Shown: piece after piece, positions 1-8,864 of the stretch
How positions within the stretch are numbered: the first letter of the stretch is position 1
Layout: each line of letters starts with the position of its first letter
Origin: Micromonospora sp. Llam0
GTDB taxonomy: Bacteria; Actinomycetota; Actinomycetes; Mycobacteriales; Micromonosporaceae
Length of the DNA stretch: 64,000 nt
Direction: 5' to 3'
Assembly (NCBI RefSeq): GCF_003751085.1
Contig: NZ_RJJY01000001.1
Location: 930,001-994,000 of the forward strand
Position numbers and translations under genes: made by a program
The notes under the pieces: generated by a model
The model's database searches: none
What the model saw: the letters and a program-made list of their open reading frames with translations, nothing else
Told to the model about the DNA's origin: nothing

Positions 1-3000
1 GGCCCGATCGGCGAGTCACCGACGGCGTACGCCACCTGGTAGTCCTCGCTGCGGGTGTCGTTCTCCGACCACATGAAGTAGTAGCGACCGTCACGTTCGA
101 TCACGAACGTGCCCTCGTTGTAGCCGTCCGGCCGGTAGGTGCGTACCTGGGCCGGGTCGAACGACACCATGTCGTCGTTCAGCGGCACCTGGTAGGAGGC
201 GCCGTTGCCCCAGTACAGATAGGAGCGGCCGTCGTCGTCGGTGAAGACCGCCGGGTCGATCATCTGACCGGGGTAGGTGCCGGCCGGCACCAGCGGCTCG
301 CCGAGCGCGTCGCGGAACGGCCCGGTCGGCGAGTCGGCGACGGCGACCCCCAGGTGCTTACCGGTGTCGCCGGTGGCCTTCCCACCACTGAAGTAGAAGT
401 ACCACTTCCCGTCGCGTTCGGCGATCGTCGGCGCCCAGGCGCTGTTGTCCGCCCAGGAGATGTCGGACTCCAGATCCAGGATGACCCCGTGGTCGGTCCA
501 GTTCACCAGGTCCGCCGAGGAGAACACGGAGAACGTCGTGCCGCTCCAGCCGGCGAAACCGTCGGTGGTGGCGTACAGGTAGAACCGGTCGCCGAACACC
601 GCGATGTTCGGGTCGGCGTACCGGCCGGGCAGGACCGGGCTGCGCATCAGCCGGGCCTCGACCGTCCAGGTCGCGGTGGTGCCGTCGGCCCCGGTGACGG
701 TGTACGTCACCGGGGCGCTCAGGTCCCGTACGGTGCCCGACGCGGGTGCGACGGTGGCGCCGGGGGCGAGGGTGAACTCCGGTGCCAGGGCGGTCAGGTC
801 GGTGTCCGGGTGGACGGGCAGGATCACCCGACGGTCGTCGGCGTCGACGATCGCGTCCACCTTCAGCTGCGCCACGGTGGCGTCGGTGATCGCCGCCGGG
901 TCGCCGCCGAGGGCGTACACCTCGTCGGCGGTCAACGCCCGGTCGTAGATCCGGAAGTCGTCGACCTCGCCGGCGAAGTACGGGTCTGCGGCGTACAGCG
1001 AGCGTCCGATGTATCCGGCGTGGTCGCGGCTCGGGTCGTGCAGGTCAGACGGACGCACGGCCACGTCGGTGGCGCGGGCGATCTCGACGCCGTCGAGATA
1101 CATCACGGCGGTACGGCTGCCCGAGTCGACGGTCACCGCCAGGTGTTTCCACTCGCCGCCGGTCAGCGTCGACGACGCGCGCAGCTGCTTCTCGGCCTGC
1201 CAACTGCCGGTGGTGATCGCCGAGAGGAGCACGCCGCCGCCGTTGCGCGGGCTGGCGAACAGGTACCGGTTGCTGTCCGGGCCGAGGCCGTAGATCCACT
1301 GGTTGGCGGTGCTGGACGCGTCCCATTTGACCCAGGTCGCCACGGTGGTGCTGGCGACCCCGGCGTACACCCCGTTGGGGATGGTGACGTATGGCGCGGT
1401 GGTCGAGCCGCTGGCCCCGCCGCTCAACTTGACCGAGCCGCCGCCGTCGACGCCGGTGCCGAACGCCGGGTTCCGCTCGTAGCGGCCGTGCCGGCCCTGT
1501 CCGGAGGAGTCGGTGGCGACACTGCCGCCGGTCTCGTCGAACTCGTAGCGCAGCAGCAGCCCGTCGGCCGGCGGTTCCGGCCCGGGGTCCGGACCGTACG
1601 CGGCGAGCAGCGCGTCGTACTCGGTCTGGGTGACCGGCAGTACGGTGCCGTGGCGTGGGCTGGTCGGGAGCGCGTAGTCACTCGACGGTGTCCACTCGCC
1701 GGAGGCGAGGTCGGTGGTCTCGAACGGGATGTAGCCGCGTCCGCCGAACTCGTCGATGAACAGGTACCACTTCTCCTCGGTGTTCGACTTGAAGATGGTG
1801 GGGCCTTCGCCCTGGGACATCGCACCCTGGCCGATGCAGTCGGCGAGGAAGTCCCAGCCGGTGTCGCGCAGCGATGTCGCCGTCTCGGCGAGGATGAACT
1901 TGCTGCACGGCGTCGACGAGGAGTTGTTGCGTTCGTCCTTGGTGTAGCGGTAGTAGACGCCGTCGTGGTCGATCACCGTGGAGTCGATGACCGAGTAGCC
2001 GGGGTCGACCCATACCTGCGGCTCGGAGAAGGTGTGGAAGTCGCGGGTGGTGGCGTACAGCATCTTGTTGTACGTGTTCCCGGTGTGGTCCGGGTCGTCG
2101 GCCGAGTAGAGCTTGGAGGCCCAGAAGACGACGTACGCGCCGATCGTCGGGTCGTAGTAGGTCTCCGGCGCCCAGGTGTTGCCGGCGGTGTCCGGGGAGA
2201 CCTGCACGAGTCGCTGGTCGGTCCAGTTGACCAGGTCGGTGGACTCCCACACCATGATCGACCTACTGCCGTGGCGCTGCGCGCCGTCCCAGTCGCCGTT
2301 GCCGTGGATCCGCAGGTCGGTGGCGATCTGGTAGAACTTGTCGCCGTCCGGGGAGCGGATGATGAACGGGTCCCGCAGGCCCTGCTCGCCCAGCGTCGAG
2401 GTGAGCACCGGCCGGCCGTCGTTGAGCTGCTGCCAGTGCAGCGGGTCGTTGCCCTGGCTGAGCGCGAAGTAGACCTGCTCACCGGTGGCGGTGCCCTCGC
2501 CGGTGAAGTAGCTGAACAGGTAGCCGGTGCGGTCGGCCGGTGCCGGCAGCGCCGGCACGGTGGCGGTGAACTCGCGGGTGGCGCTGGCCGCGTTGCGGGT
2601 GACGGTGGCGGTCAGGGTGACGGTGGTGCCGGCGTCACCGGGTACCGGTCGGTTGACCACCCCGTCGGTGGCGATCACCGCCGGGTCGTCCGACGCCCAG
2701 GCCACCATGGTTCCGTCGGCGCCCGTCGTGGGCAGGGTCAGGTTTCCGCGTACGTCGTCGACGTCGTGCACGGTCAGTGCCGCGGCGGCGTCGGCGACGA
2801 TCCGCGCGTCGTCGAATTCGGCCGGTACGGTCACCTCGAAGCTCCGGGTGTCGGTGACGGTGCCCCGGCGCAGGGTGGCGGTGAGCGTGGCCCGCGCGTC
2901 GGGTTCGCCGACGGCCGGTCGGGTCACCGTACCGTCGGTGGCGACCACTGTCGGGTCGCTGGAGGCCCAGTCGATGGCCGAGCCGCCCGGCCCGGTGGCC

Positions 3001-3851
3001 GGCAGCGTGAGGTCGGCGGTGATCCGGCTGGTGTCACCGAGGTCCAGCGCGGCCGCGTCGTGGGCGACGACCGCGGCCGCCGCGCGTGCACCGAGCTGGG
3101 CGGCCTCGTCGGCGGTGACCGCCCGGTCGTAGACGCGGAAGTCACGCACCCGGCCGGCGAGGTGGCGGTCGCCGGTGTAGACCGAGCGTCCGATGTAGTT
3201 GGCGGTGGTGGTGCCGTCACCGATCGACGCCGGGGTGATGGTGACCGCGGTGTTGCGGCCGACCTCGACGCCGTCCTCGTAGAGCACTCCGGTGCTGCCG
3301 GTCTGGGTGTAGGTGAGGTGTTTCCAGACGCCCCGGGCGAGGTTGCGGGCCGGGTTCGGCCGGGTGTTCTGCTCGGTGGACCAGTTGCCGCTGGCGATCG
3401 CGGCGCGGAACTGGTCGCCGGTGGCGAACAGGTAGCCGTCGCCGGTGCCGCCGCTGGTGTTGCCCATTCCGAAGATGAAGTACGGGGTGACCTGGGTCGG
3501 GTCGATGAACACGTCCATCGCCACGGTGACCGAGGTCAGGTCGCGCAGCACGTCGTCGGGCAGGTCCACGTACGTGTCACTGCCGTTGAGGCCCAGGCCG
3601 TCGGCGCCGGACCAGTCGGCGGCACCGTGCACGGTGCCGTGCCGGTCGTTGCCGGACGTGTCGGTGGCGACGGTTCCGGCGGTGGCGTCCAGTTCGTACC
3701 ACAGGACGAGGCCGTCGGTCGGTCCGGCCGCGGTGGCGGTGGCGGTGGTCGGCCCGGCAGCCAGCAGACCCGCGGTGAGGGCGAGGGCGGCGAGCGACGC
3801 CAGGGCTGTTCGTCGCGGTCCGGCGGTACGCGGTCGAGCCCGCTGCGGCAT
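1..3851 (-). CDS. Secreted double GH43 arabinan-degrading enzyme with two LamG domains (C-terminus cut by window edge)
   Basis: Predicted extracellular glycoside hydrolase acting on arabinan or arabinoxylan; about 1,283 codons are present and the end is missing. Start chosen at 3851 because AGGAGGAG lies just upstream and a signal peptide follows (RPR, then a hydrophobic Ala/Leu stretch). Rough order: LamG/concanavalin-like fold (residues 46-240, GLVLWYELDATAG), two bacterial Ig-like modules (250-440), a first five-bladed GH43-type domain (443-745, with RDPFII and WAPETYYD), a second LamG (763-965), a linker, and a second GH43 domain from about 1072 (ADPNIAVFGD, WAPTIAERDG, DPAVFTDDDG, NEGTFVIERDG). 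The aspartate and glutamate motifs of GH43 are visible in the second domain. Substrate is inferred from the family, the GH127 neighbour and the shared upstream operator; xylan is the alternative. Confidence 0.88.
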   Translation of the reverse strand, partial: MPQRARPRTAGPRRTALASLAALALTAGLLAAGPTTATATAAGPTDGLVLWYELDATAGTVATDTSGNDRHGTVHGAADWSGADGLGLNGSDTYVDLPDDVLRDLTSVTVAMDVFIDPTQVTPYFIFGMGNTSGGTGDGYLFATGDQFRAAIASGNWSTEQNTRPNPARNLARGVWKHLTYTQTGSTGVLYEDGVEVGRNTAVTITPASIGDGTTTANYIGRSVYTGDRHLAGRVRDFRVYDRAVTADEAAQLGARAAAAVVAHDAAALDLGDTSRITADLTLPATGPGGSAIDWASSDPTVVATDGTVTRPAVGEPDARATLTATLRRGTVTDTRSFEVTVPAEFDDARIVADAAAALTVHDVDDVRGNLTLPTTGADGTMVAWASDDPAVIATDGVVNRPVPGDAGTTVTLTATVTRNAASATREFTATVPALPAPADRTGYLFSYFTGEGTATGEQVYFALSQGNDPLHWQQLNDGRPVLTSTLGEQGLRDPFIIRSPDGDKFYQIATDLRIHGNGDWDGAQRHGSRSIMVWESTDLVNWTDQRLVQVSPDTAGNTWAPETYYDPTIGAYVVFWASKLYSADDPDHTGNTYNKMLYATTRDFHTFSEPQVWVDPGYSVIDSTVIDHDGVYYRYTKDERNNSSSTPCSKFILAETATSLRDTGWDFLADCIGQGAMSQGEGPTIFKSNTEEKWYLFIDEFGGRGYIPFETTDLASGEWTPSSDYALPTSPRHGTVLPVTQTEYDALLAAYGPDPGPEPPADGLLLRYEFDETGGSVATDSSGQGRHGRYERNPAFGTGVDGGGSVKLSGGASGSTTAPYVTIPNGVYAGVASTTVATWVKWDASSTANQWIYGLGPDSNRYLFASPRNGGGVLLSAITTGSWQAEKQLRASSTLTGGEWKHLAVTVDSGSRTAVMYLDGVEIARATDVAVRPSDLHDPSRDHAGYIGRSLYAADPYFAGEVDDFRIYDRALTADEVYALGGDPAAITDATVAQLKVDAIVDADDRRVILPVHPDTDLTALAPEFTLAPGATVAPASGTVRDLSAPVTYTVTGADGTTATWTVEARLMRSPVLPGRYADPNIAVFGDRFYLYATTDGFAGWSGTTFSVFSSADLVNWTDHGVILDLESDISWADNSAWAPTIAERDGKWYFYFSGGKATGDTGKHLGVAVADSPTGPFRDALGEPLVPAGTYPGQMIDPAVFTDDDGRSYLYWGNGASYQVPLNDDMVSFDPAQVRTYRPDGYNEGTFVIERDGRYYFMWSENDTRSEDYQVAYAVGDSPIG

Positions 3852-3906
3852 GACTGTCTCCTCCTGGGAGGCATCCAATTTGTTGTCGGATGTTCGGTAT
3901 CAGCTC

Positions 3907-3922
3907 TTGTTAGCGTTAACAA
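3907..3922. promoter_or_regulatory. LacI-type operator upstream of the GH43 gene
   Basis: TTGTTAGCGTTAACAA, with perfect arms TTGTTA/TAACAA around GCGT, sits about 56 bp before the GH43 start. LacI-family operators of actinomycete sugar-utilisation genes have this form. A related palindrome precedes the GH127 gene at 12667, pointing to one regulator, which is not in the window. Confidence 0.65.
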
Positions 3923-4111
3923 TGCGCGGCAGGCGACGCCCGGGTCCGAGAGCGCCCGATTCGTCGCCGTGACACGGCGGTTGCGAGAGTGTTAACCGGT
4001 TCGTGCCTCGTCGTCAAGGGTGCACCTGCCCGGCGGGCCCGACCTCGGCCGACCGCGACGCCGACCCGGCCCTTCTGCCACCGGCAGCGGCGGACGGTAG
4101 GGTCGCGCGGC

Positions 4112-5632
4112 ATGAGGACGGTCTACACGTCAGCCGAACCCGACACCTTCCACCCCGCCCGGGAACGGCTGGTCGGCCAGGTCGGGAAGTGGGCGCGTCG
4201 GCAGCGGCGCACCGGGCTCGACCCGTTCGTGATCGAGACACTGCTGGAGTACCGGTGGAGTCACGGTGACGGTCTGCTCGGACGGTGGCACCCCGACGAC
4301 CTCACCGCCGCTCTGCTCGACTGGTTTCCCCGACAGGTCACCATGCACCCGAACGACTGGGACGCCGTCGTACCGAGCGTACGGGGATTCGTCGACTTCC
4401 TGTTCGACGAAGGGCTCGCCGACCGGCACTGCGCCGACCGGGACCTGCTGCACAAGACGCTCGACGAGCTGACCGGACCGGTCGCCGAGGCGCTGGCCGA
4501 CGAGCGGCGCTACGGTCCGGCGAAGTACTGGGCCACCCGGATGATGCGCGACGGCGTCGACCCGACCGACAACGCGGCCGCCCAGGCGTTCATCGCCGAC
4601 GTGCACGCCGGCCGGATCCCCGTCGACCGGGACCTGCTCAACCAGATCATGGCCAACCACCTGGCGGCGTCCGACCGCGCCCAACGCCCACCGACCCTGC
4701 CACTGGTGGTCGTCCCGGACGACGCCGAGCTGCGCCCGGCGGCCGAATCGTCGACGATCCTGCACCGGGTCCGGCAGTTCGTGGCCTGGGTGGGCCAGGG
4801 CCGAACCCTGACCCCGAACGGCAACCTGCGGCTGGCCGACGCCCGGGAACTGATCCCGCTGCTCGGCACCGCAGACGTGATCGACCCGGCCATCGGTGAC
4901 CGGGTGTTCAAGACCCGCAGCAGCGAGGAGCTGTACGGGCTCTCGGTCGTCGTCGCCTGGGCCCGGGCCGCCCGGGTGGTCCGGCCGGTCAAGGGACGGC
5001 TCGTTCCGGTCAAGAGCGCGGCGAAGCTGCTGACCGACCCGCTCGCCCTGGCCCGGCGGCTGTACGCGGCGCTGCCCGAGATCGGGGCGGCGGTGTGCGG
5101 CAGCGGCTGGAGCGAATCGTTGATGCGGTGGCGGTTCGACGACGCCGTCGACGTCGCGGCGCTCGCCCTCTACTCGTCCGCCGGACCGCTGCCGGTCCCG
5201 GCCCTGCGTGAGCTGCTGTACCAGGCGCTGGAGGAGTCGATGCTGGTGCCGTATGGCGGCACCGAGGAGCGGCAGGGGGCGTGGCGCCGGCTCGCCCACA
5301 ACGACGCCGACCGGCTGTTCGCGCAGCTGGCCGACCTCGGCGCGGTCCGGCTCACCGACGACGAGATCAGCCTGACGCCGCTCGGTGCCGCGTTGGTCGG
5401 GCACCACCTGCGCGAACAGGGCGTCGTGGTGCCGACCGTGGCGGAGCTGCTGGACGAGACAGCGGAGGTGGTGGTGGCGGTCGCCGCCGACAGCGATCCG
5501 GACAGCGCCGACCGGCTGCTGACTGCCTGGTGCGCCCACCAGCCGCAGAGCGGTCCCGCTGAGCTGCGGGCACTCGCCCGGCGTACCGACGACCAGCAGC
5601 ACCGGCGTCTCGCCCGGTCCCACGCGGGGTAG
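4112..5632 (+). CDS. Conserved actinobacterial protein of unknown function (506 aa)
   Basis: No function recognised. Start taken at 4112 (MRTVYTSAEPD); the frame is open further upstream but that stretch is Arg/Pro-rich and low in coding character. The product is cytoplasmic and mostly helical. Its centre (about residues 215-330: LHRVRQFVAWVGQG, then LTPNGNLRLADARELIPLLGT, then a RTRSSEEL segment) resembles a module seen in many uncharacterised actinobacterial proteins, some of which carry plasmid pRiA4b ORF-3-like domains; this is recalled, not searched. The C-terminal part (DADRLFAQLADLGAVRLTDD, then LTPLG) looks like a winged-helix module. It is monocistronic, facing away from the GH43 gene across a 260-bp spacer. 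Confidence 0.7.
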   Translation: MRTVYTSAEPDTFHPARERLVGQVGKWARRQRRTGLDPFVIETLLEYRWSHGDGLLGRWHPDDLTAALLDWFPRQVTMHPNDWDAVVPSVRGFVDFLFDEGLADRHCADRDLLHKTLDELTGPVAEALADERRYGPAKYWATRMMRDGVDPTDNAAAQAFIADVHAGRIPVDRDLLNQIMANHLAASDRAQRPPTLPLVVVPDDAELRPAAESSTILHRVRQFVAWVGQGRTLTPNGNLRLADARELIPLLGTADVIDPAIGDRVFKTRSSEELYGLSVVVAWARAARVVRPVKGRLVPVKSAAKLLTDPLALARRLYAALPEIGAAVCGSGWSESLMRWRFDDAVDVAALALYSSAGPLPVPALRELLYQALEESMLVPYGGTEERQGAWRRLAHNDADRLFAQLADLGAVRLTDDEISLTPLGAALVGHHLREQGVVVPTVAELLDETAEVVVAVAADSDPDSADRLLTAWCAHQPQSGPAELRALARRTDDQQHRRLARSHAG

Positions 5633-5677
5633 CCGCCCCCGTCTGTCAGGTGGCGGGCGGCCTTTAGCATCCGGATC

Positions 5678-6148
5678 ATGAGTTACCAACCGCCGGGGCC
5701 GCCACCACCGCCGTCACCCGCTGGGCCGAGCCGCGGCCGGCGGACGACCGTGATCATCGTCGCTGTCGTGCTCGCCGTCGTCCTGCTCTGCTGCGTCGGC
5801 GTCGCCGGGGGTGGCTTCTGGCTGTACCGGACCGTGTCAGCGGCCACCGAGCCGGCCCGCGACGCCACCACCGCCCACTTCGACGCGCTGTCCGCCGGCG
5901 ACTACGCCGGCGCCTACCAGCGACTGTGCCAGGACCGGCGGGACACCCTGTCCGAGACGGAGTACGTCCGGCAGGAGTCCGCCGCCGGACAGATCGCCGG
6001 GTACGACATCGTCGGCGTCAACGTGTCGACCACCAACGGGCGGACATCCGGCACGGTCACCGTCGAAGTCACCTATGACGGTGGCGCGCAGCGGCAGGAG
6101 GCCGTCAGACTGGTCCAGGAGAACGGCGAATGGCGGGTCTGCCGGTGA
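5678..6148 (+). CDS. Small membrane-anchored protein with DUF4878-like extracellular domain
   Basis: 156 residues. A proline-rich cytoplasmic head (PPGPPPPPSPAGPS) is followed by one transmembrane helix (residues 23-47) and an extracellular domain of about 105 residues. That domain has the pattern of DUF4878/SnoaL-like lumazine-fold proteins (ATTAHFDALSAGDYAGAYQRL, ending NGEWRVCR). The fold is common among actinobacterial exported proteins of unknown job. Two or three cysteines (CQDRR, VCR) could pair outside the cell. It sits 42 bp ahead of the phosphopantetheinyl transferase gene, probably independent of it. Confidence 0.75.
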   Translation: MSYQPPGPPPPPSPAGPSRGRRTTVIIVAVVLAVVLLCCVGVAGGGFWLYRTVSAATEPARDATTAHFDALSAGDYAGAYQRLCQDRRDTLSETEYVRQESAAGQIAGYDIVGVNVSTTNGRTSGTVTVEVTYDGGAQRQEAVRLVQENGEWRVCR

Positions 6149-6190
6149 CAGCCGACCACCTGCCACGGCGGTGACGGAGGGCGGAGCGGG

Positions 6191-6904
6191 ATGATCGAGG
6201 CACTGCTGCCAACCACGGCGGTCGCCCGCGAGGCGTTCGACGACAGCGTCCCGGTCACCCTGTTCCCCGAGGAGTCGGCGGTGCTCGGCAACGCGGTGGA
6301 CAAGCGCCGCCGCGAGTTCGGCACCGCCCGCCGCTGCGCCCACGAAGCCCTCGCCGAGTTGGGCTTCCCCGGCGTACCGGTGCCGTCCGGCGCCCGCCGT
6401 GAACCCCGCTGGCCGGCCGGGGTGGTCGGCAGCATCACCCACTGCGCCGGCTACCGCGCGGCGGTGGTGGCCCGGTCGGTCGACCTGACCGCGGTCGGCA
6501 TCGACGCCGAGCCGCACGAGCCACTGCCCTCCGGAGTGCTGAACAGCATCACCGTGCCCGACGAACTCACCTGGCTCGCCGCCCGCCGGGACACCCACCC
6601 GCAGGTGCACTGGGACCGGCTGCTGTTCTGCGCCAAGGAAGCCGTCTACAAGGCGTGGTATCCGCTGGCGGAACGCTGGCTCGGCTTCGAGCAGGCGTAC
6701 GTCGAGGCGACCCCCGGGTCTGGCAGCGCGGCCACCCCCGGGTCTGGTGGCACCGTCACCGACGGGGACTTCACCGCCCGGCTGCTGGTGCCCGGCCCTC
6801 CGCTGCCCGACGGCACGCCGCTGCCCGGGTTCACCGGCCGGTGGCTGGCCCGCAACGGCCTGATCGTCGCCGCGATCAGCGTCCCGGCCGGCCCCGACGT
6901 CTGA
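6191..6904 (+). CDS. 4'-phosphopantetheinyl transferase (Sfp/EntD type)
   Basis: Transfers the phosphopantetheine arm of CoA to carrier-protein serines of polyketide, nonribosomal peptide or siderophore synthases, in the cytoplasm. The 237-residue length fits the family. Visible motifs are the CoA-binding segment GSITHCAGYRAAVVA, the Mg-binding VGIDAEPHEPL (Asp and Glu) and the signature FCAKEAVYKAWYP, with the WxxKEAxYK-type Glu/Lys pair. An RBS-like GGGCGGAGCGG precedes the ATG. No carrier-protein or synthase gene is within the window, so it is an orphan, genome-wide activating enzyme here. A short in-frame duplication (ATPGSG twice, near residue 178) looks like a recent slippage event. Its 3' end overlaps the convergent DUF1707 gene by 29 bp. 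Confidence 0.93.
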   Translation: MIEALLPTTAVAREAFDDSVPVTLFPEESAVLGNAVDKRRREFGTARRCAHEALAELGFPGVPVPSGARREPRWPAGVVGSITHCAGYRAAVVARSVDLTAVGIDAEPHEPLPSGVLNSITVPDELTWLAARRDTHPQVHWDRLLFCAKEAVYKAWYPLAERWLGFEQAYVEATPGSGSAATPGSGGTVTDGDFTARLLVPGPPLPDGTPLPGFTGRWLARNGLIVAAISVPAGPDV

Positions 6905-7475
6905 CCGTCACACCGCCCCAGAACGCCAACCCGTTGATGTGGATCCTCGGCCCGCCGGGGCCGCCCAGCCCCGCTGCCCGCTGCCCGAAGTCGCCCATTA
7001 GCCCGACACCGGAGATCGACACCTCGGCATCGTCGGGCACCACGATCTCGATGCCACCCATGATCGCCCAGGCCCGGATCCGGATGGCGTTCGCGTCGAA
7101 CTGCGCCTCCCGCAGGTCGATCCGGCCGCCGCCCCAGAAGGCGAAAGCCCGCAGAATTCCCGGTGCCGCCCACCGGCCGCGCCGGTCGAAACCGCTCATC
7201 ACCGCGACCGCCCACTGCGATGGACGCGACGGCGCCAGGCCGTGATCGCCCCGCCGGGCCACCGCGTCGGACACCGCACGGGGAATGTCCCGGGTCAGCG
7301 GCTCCAACTCCGCGTACGTCCGGGCGGCGTACACCCGGCCCAGCCGTTCGTCCAACTCGGGCAGATCGATCCGGCCCTCGGCGGCTGCGGCCCGCAGCAC
7401 CTCCGCCACCTGCTCGCGGTCGGCGTCGGAGGCCCGCAGCCCGTCAGGAGGCAGCCGGTCAGGAAGGTCGCTCAC
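6876..7475 (-). CDS. DUF1707 protein with C-terminal cell-wall-response-like domain
   Basis: 199 residues from GTG at 7475, chosen because this GTG overlaps the stop of the upstream NUDIX gene as GTGA, indicating translational coupling. Residues 10-62 form the DUF1707 module (LRASDADREQVAEVLRAAAAEGR, LDERLGRVYAARTYAEL), a short helical domain found in many actinobacterial membrane or regulatory proteins. The C-terminal 90 residues (SGFDRRGRW, FWGGGRIDLREA, AWAIMGGIEIVVPDD) resemble the beta-rich domain also seen in LiaF-like cell-wall stress proteins. No transmembrane helix is evident. The function is unknown; a regulatory or envelope-stress role is a guess. Confidence 0.8.
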   Translation of the reverse strand: MSDLPDRLPPDGLRASDADREQVAEVLRAAAAEGRIDLPELDERLGRVYAARTYAELEPLTRDIPRAVSDAVARRGDHGLAPSRPSQWAVAVMSGFDRRGRWAAPGILRAFAFWGGGRIDLREAQFDANAIRIRAWAIMGGIEIVVPDDAEVSISGVGLMGDFGQRAAGLGGPGGPRIHINGLAFWGGVTVRRRGRPGR

Positions 7476-8011
7476 GCCCACAGGGTACCGAGCGGCGCCG
7501 GGTCCGTCGGATCGGTCAGGTAGCGCGCCAGTACCTCGGTGTGCAACGGAAACGCCAACGTGACCGGCTCGGTCACCACCAGCCACTCGGTGGCCTCCTC
7601 GGTCGCCGCCGACACCGGCAACGCCTGCGCCGGTCGGGGCGGCAGCACCCCGAAGATCAGCAGACTGGCGCCGCTCGGCACGCTGCGTACGGCGTACAGT
7701 CGCACCTGGTCGGCCCGCCCGGTCAGGCCGGTCTCCTCGCGCAGCTCGCGGACCACCGCGGTACGCCAGTCCTCGCCGTACTCGATGAACCCGCCCGGCA
7801 ACGCCAGCTCGCCGCGCGCCGGCTCGATGTCGCGTCGCTGCACCACCACGCCGATCCCCTGTGGAGTAGTCACCGGAACCACGGCGACCGCCACCGGCGT
7901 CGGGTTACGCCAGACCTGCTGCCCACAGTGGTCACAGGACCGGGGCCAGTCGGCGTCGGCCGGGTAGCGGGCACCGCAGGATGAGCAGAACGAGTAGGGC
8001 ACGCCAGTCAC
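7472..8011 (-). CDS. NUDIX hydrolase with N-terminal zinc ribbon
   Basis: Hydrolyses a nucleoside diphosphate linked to another group; substrate unknown. From GTG at 8011 the product is 179 residues. It opens with a zinc ribbon (CSSCGARYP and CDHCGQQ, two CxxC pairs, residues 9-33) and has a complete Nudix box, GFIEYGEDWRTAVVRELREE followed by TGL, matching GX5EX7REUXEEXGU. The arrangement recalls NudC-like and related zinc-ribbon NUDIX proteins, though it is shorter than NudC. A longer open frame upstream is ignored because it lacks coding character and would run into the promoter of the divergent gene. The start 9 bp downstream (GTG at 8002) is an alternative. Confidence 0.9.
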   Translation of the reverse strand: MTGVPYSFCSSCGARYPADADWPRSCDHCGQQVWRNPTPVAVAVVPVTTPQGIGVVVQRRDIEPARGELALPGGFIEYGEDWRTAVVRELREETGLTGRADQVRLYAVRSVPSGASLLIFGVLPPRPAQALPVSAATEEATEWLVVTEPVTLAFPLHTEVLARYLTDPTDPAPLGTLWA

Positions 8012-8135
8012 AGCGCCCGACGATACGCCGGTGGCCGGGTCGCACCCGCTGTCGCCTATCCGACCGCCGCCGGGCACCCGCCGCCGCCCCCGGTCGGGGA
8101 TCCTGACGGCAGTAACCGTACGGGGAGGTGTGCCG

Positions 8136-8855
8136 ATGCTGTTCAGCGCGGCGTGCCCGGTCCGGGAGACCGAGCGGGACTGGATCGACGAGTCGCTGTC
8201 CTGGCTGATCCGCGAGTTCGGCGAGCCGGCGCTGCGCGGACCGGTGGTGCTGCCCACCGACGAGTTCTTTCCCGGCGCCTACCACGGCAGCGAGGCCGAC
8301 GTCGCGGCCGTGCTGCACCGCGTCGCGCGACACATGGCCGTCGACCCCGACCGGATCGAGTTCGTCTACGAGCGGGTCGACGAGACCGAGGCCGCTCTGC
8401 TGGCCGGGCTGCCGGCGTACGCGTCGACCAGCTCCGGTGCCGCCGGGCACTACGTACGCCGGGGCGGCCGGGGCGTGATCACCATCGCCGGGGCGCAGGC
8501 CCGCCAGCCGACGGCGCTGGTCGCCACCATCGCCCACGAGCTGGCCCATGAACGCCTGATCGGTGAGGGTCGGCACCGGCCCGACGCCGCCGACCACGAG
8601 CCGCTCACCGACCTCACCACCGTCTTTTTCGGACTCGGCATCTTCACCGCCAACGCCGCCTTCGACTACCGGGGCCGGGCCGGCGGCTGGCAGTCGAGCC
8701 GGCTCGGCTATCTCACCGAGCCGATGTACGGCTACGCGCTGGGCCGGTACGCCTGGCTGCGCGACGACCTGCCGCCCCGCTGGGCCCGGCATCTGGACAC
8801 CAACCCGCGCAGCTACCTGCGCCGGTCGCTGCGTTACCTGGACCGGCGGCGGTAA
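8136..8855 (+). CDS. Putative zinc metallo-protein with HExxH motif
   Basis: 239 residues from ATG 8136, preceded by GGGGAGG at a 7-base spacing. The central segment ATIAHELAHERLIG contains a full HExxH zinc-protease motif, followed about 20 residues later by DHEPLTDLTTVFFG, where a third ligand (Glu or Asp) could lie. No signal peptide or membrane helix is apparent, so it is probably cytoplasmic. Similar proteins with the N-terminal pattern WIDESLSWL followed by VVLPTDEFFPGAY occur across bacteria as uncharacterised proteins, from memory. It lies 9 bp before the formamidase-family gene and may be cotranscribed with it. Peptidase activity is inferred from the motif only. Confidence 0.75.
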   Translation: MLFSAACPVRETERDWIDESLSWLIREFGEPALRGPVVLPTDEFFPGAYHGSEADVAAVLHRVARHMAVDPDRIEFVYERVDETEAALLAGLPAYASTSSGAAGHYVRRGGRGVITIAGAQARQPTALVATIAHELAHERLIGEGRHRPDAADHEPLTDLTTVFFGLGIFTANAAFDYRGRAGGWQSSRLGYLTEPMYGYALGRYAWLRDDLPPRWARHLDTNPRSYLRRSLRYLDRRR

Positions 8856-8864
8856 CCTGCGGCG

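Noticed and set aside
354..3995. Long open frame of 1,213 codons on the plus strand
   Set aside because: It lies opposite the GH43 gene, whose signal peptide, domains and RBS are convincing. The frame is a by-product of GC-rich codon use.
3994..4001. AACCGGTT palindrome upstream of the 4112 gene
   Set aside because: An 8-bp palindrome is expected by chance and is not matched by a second site.
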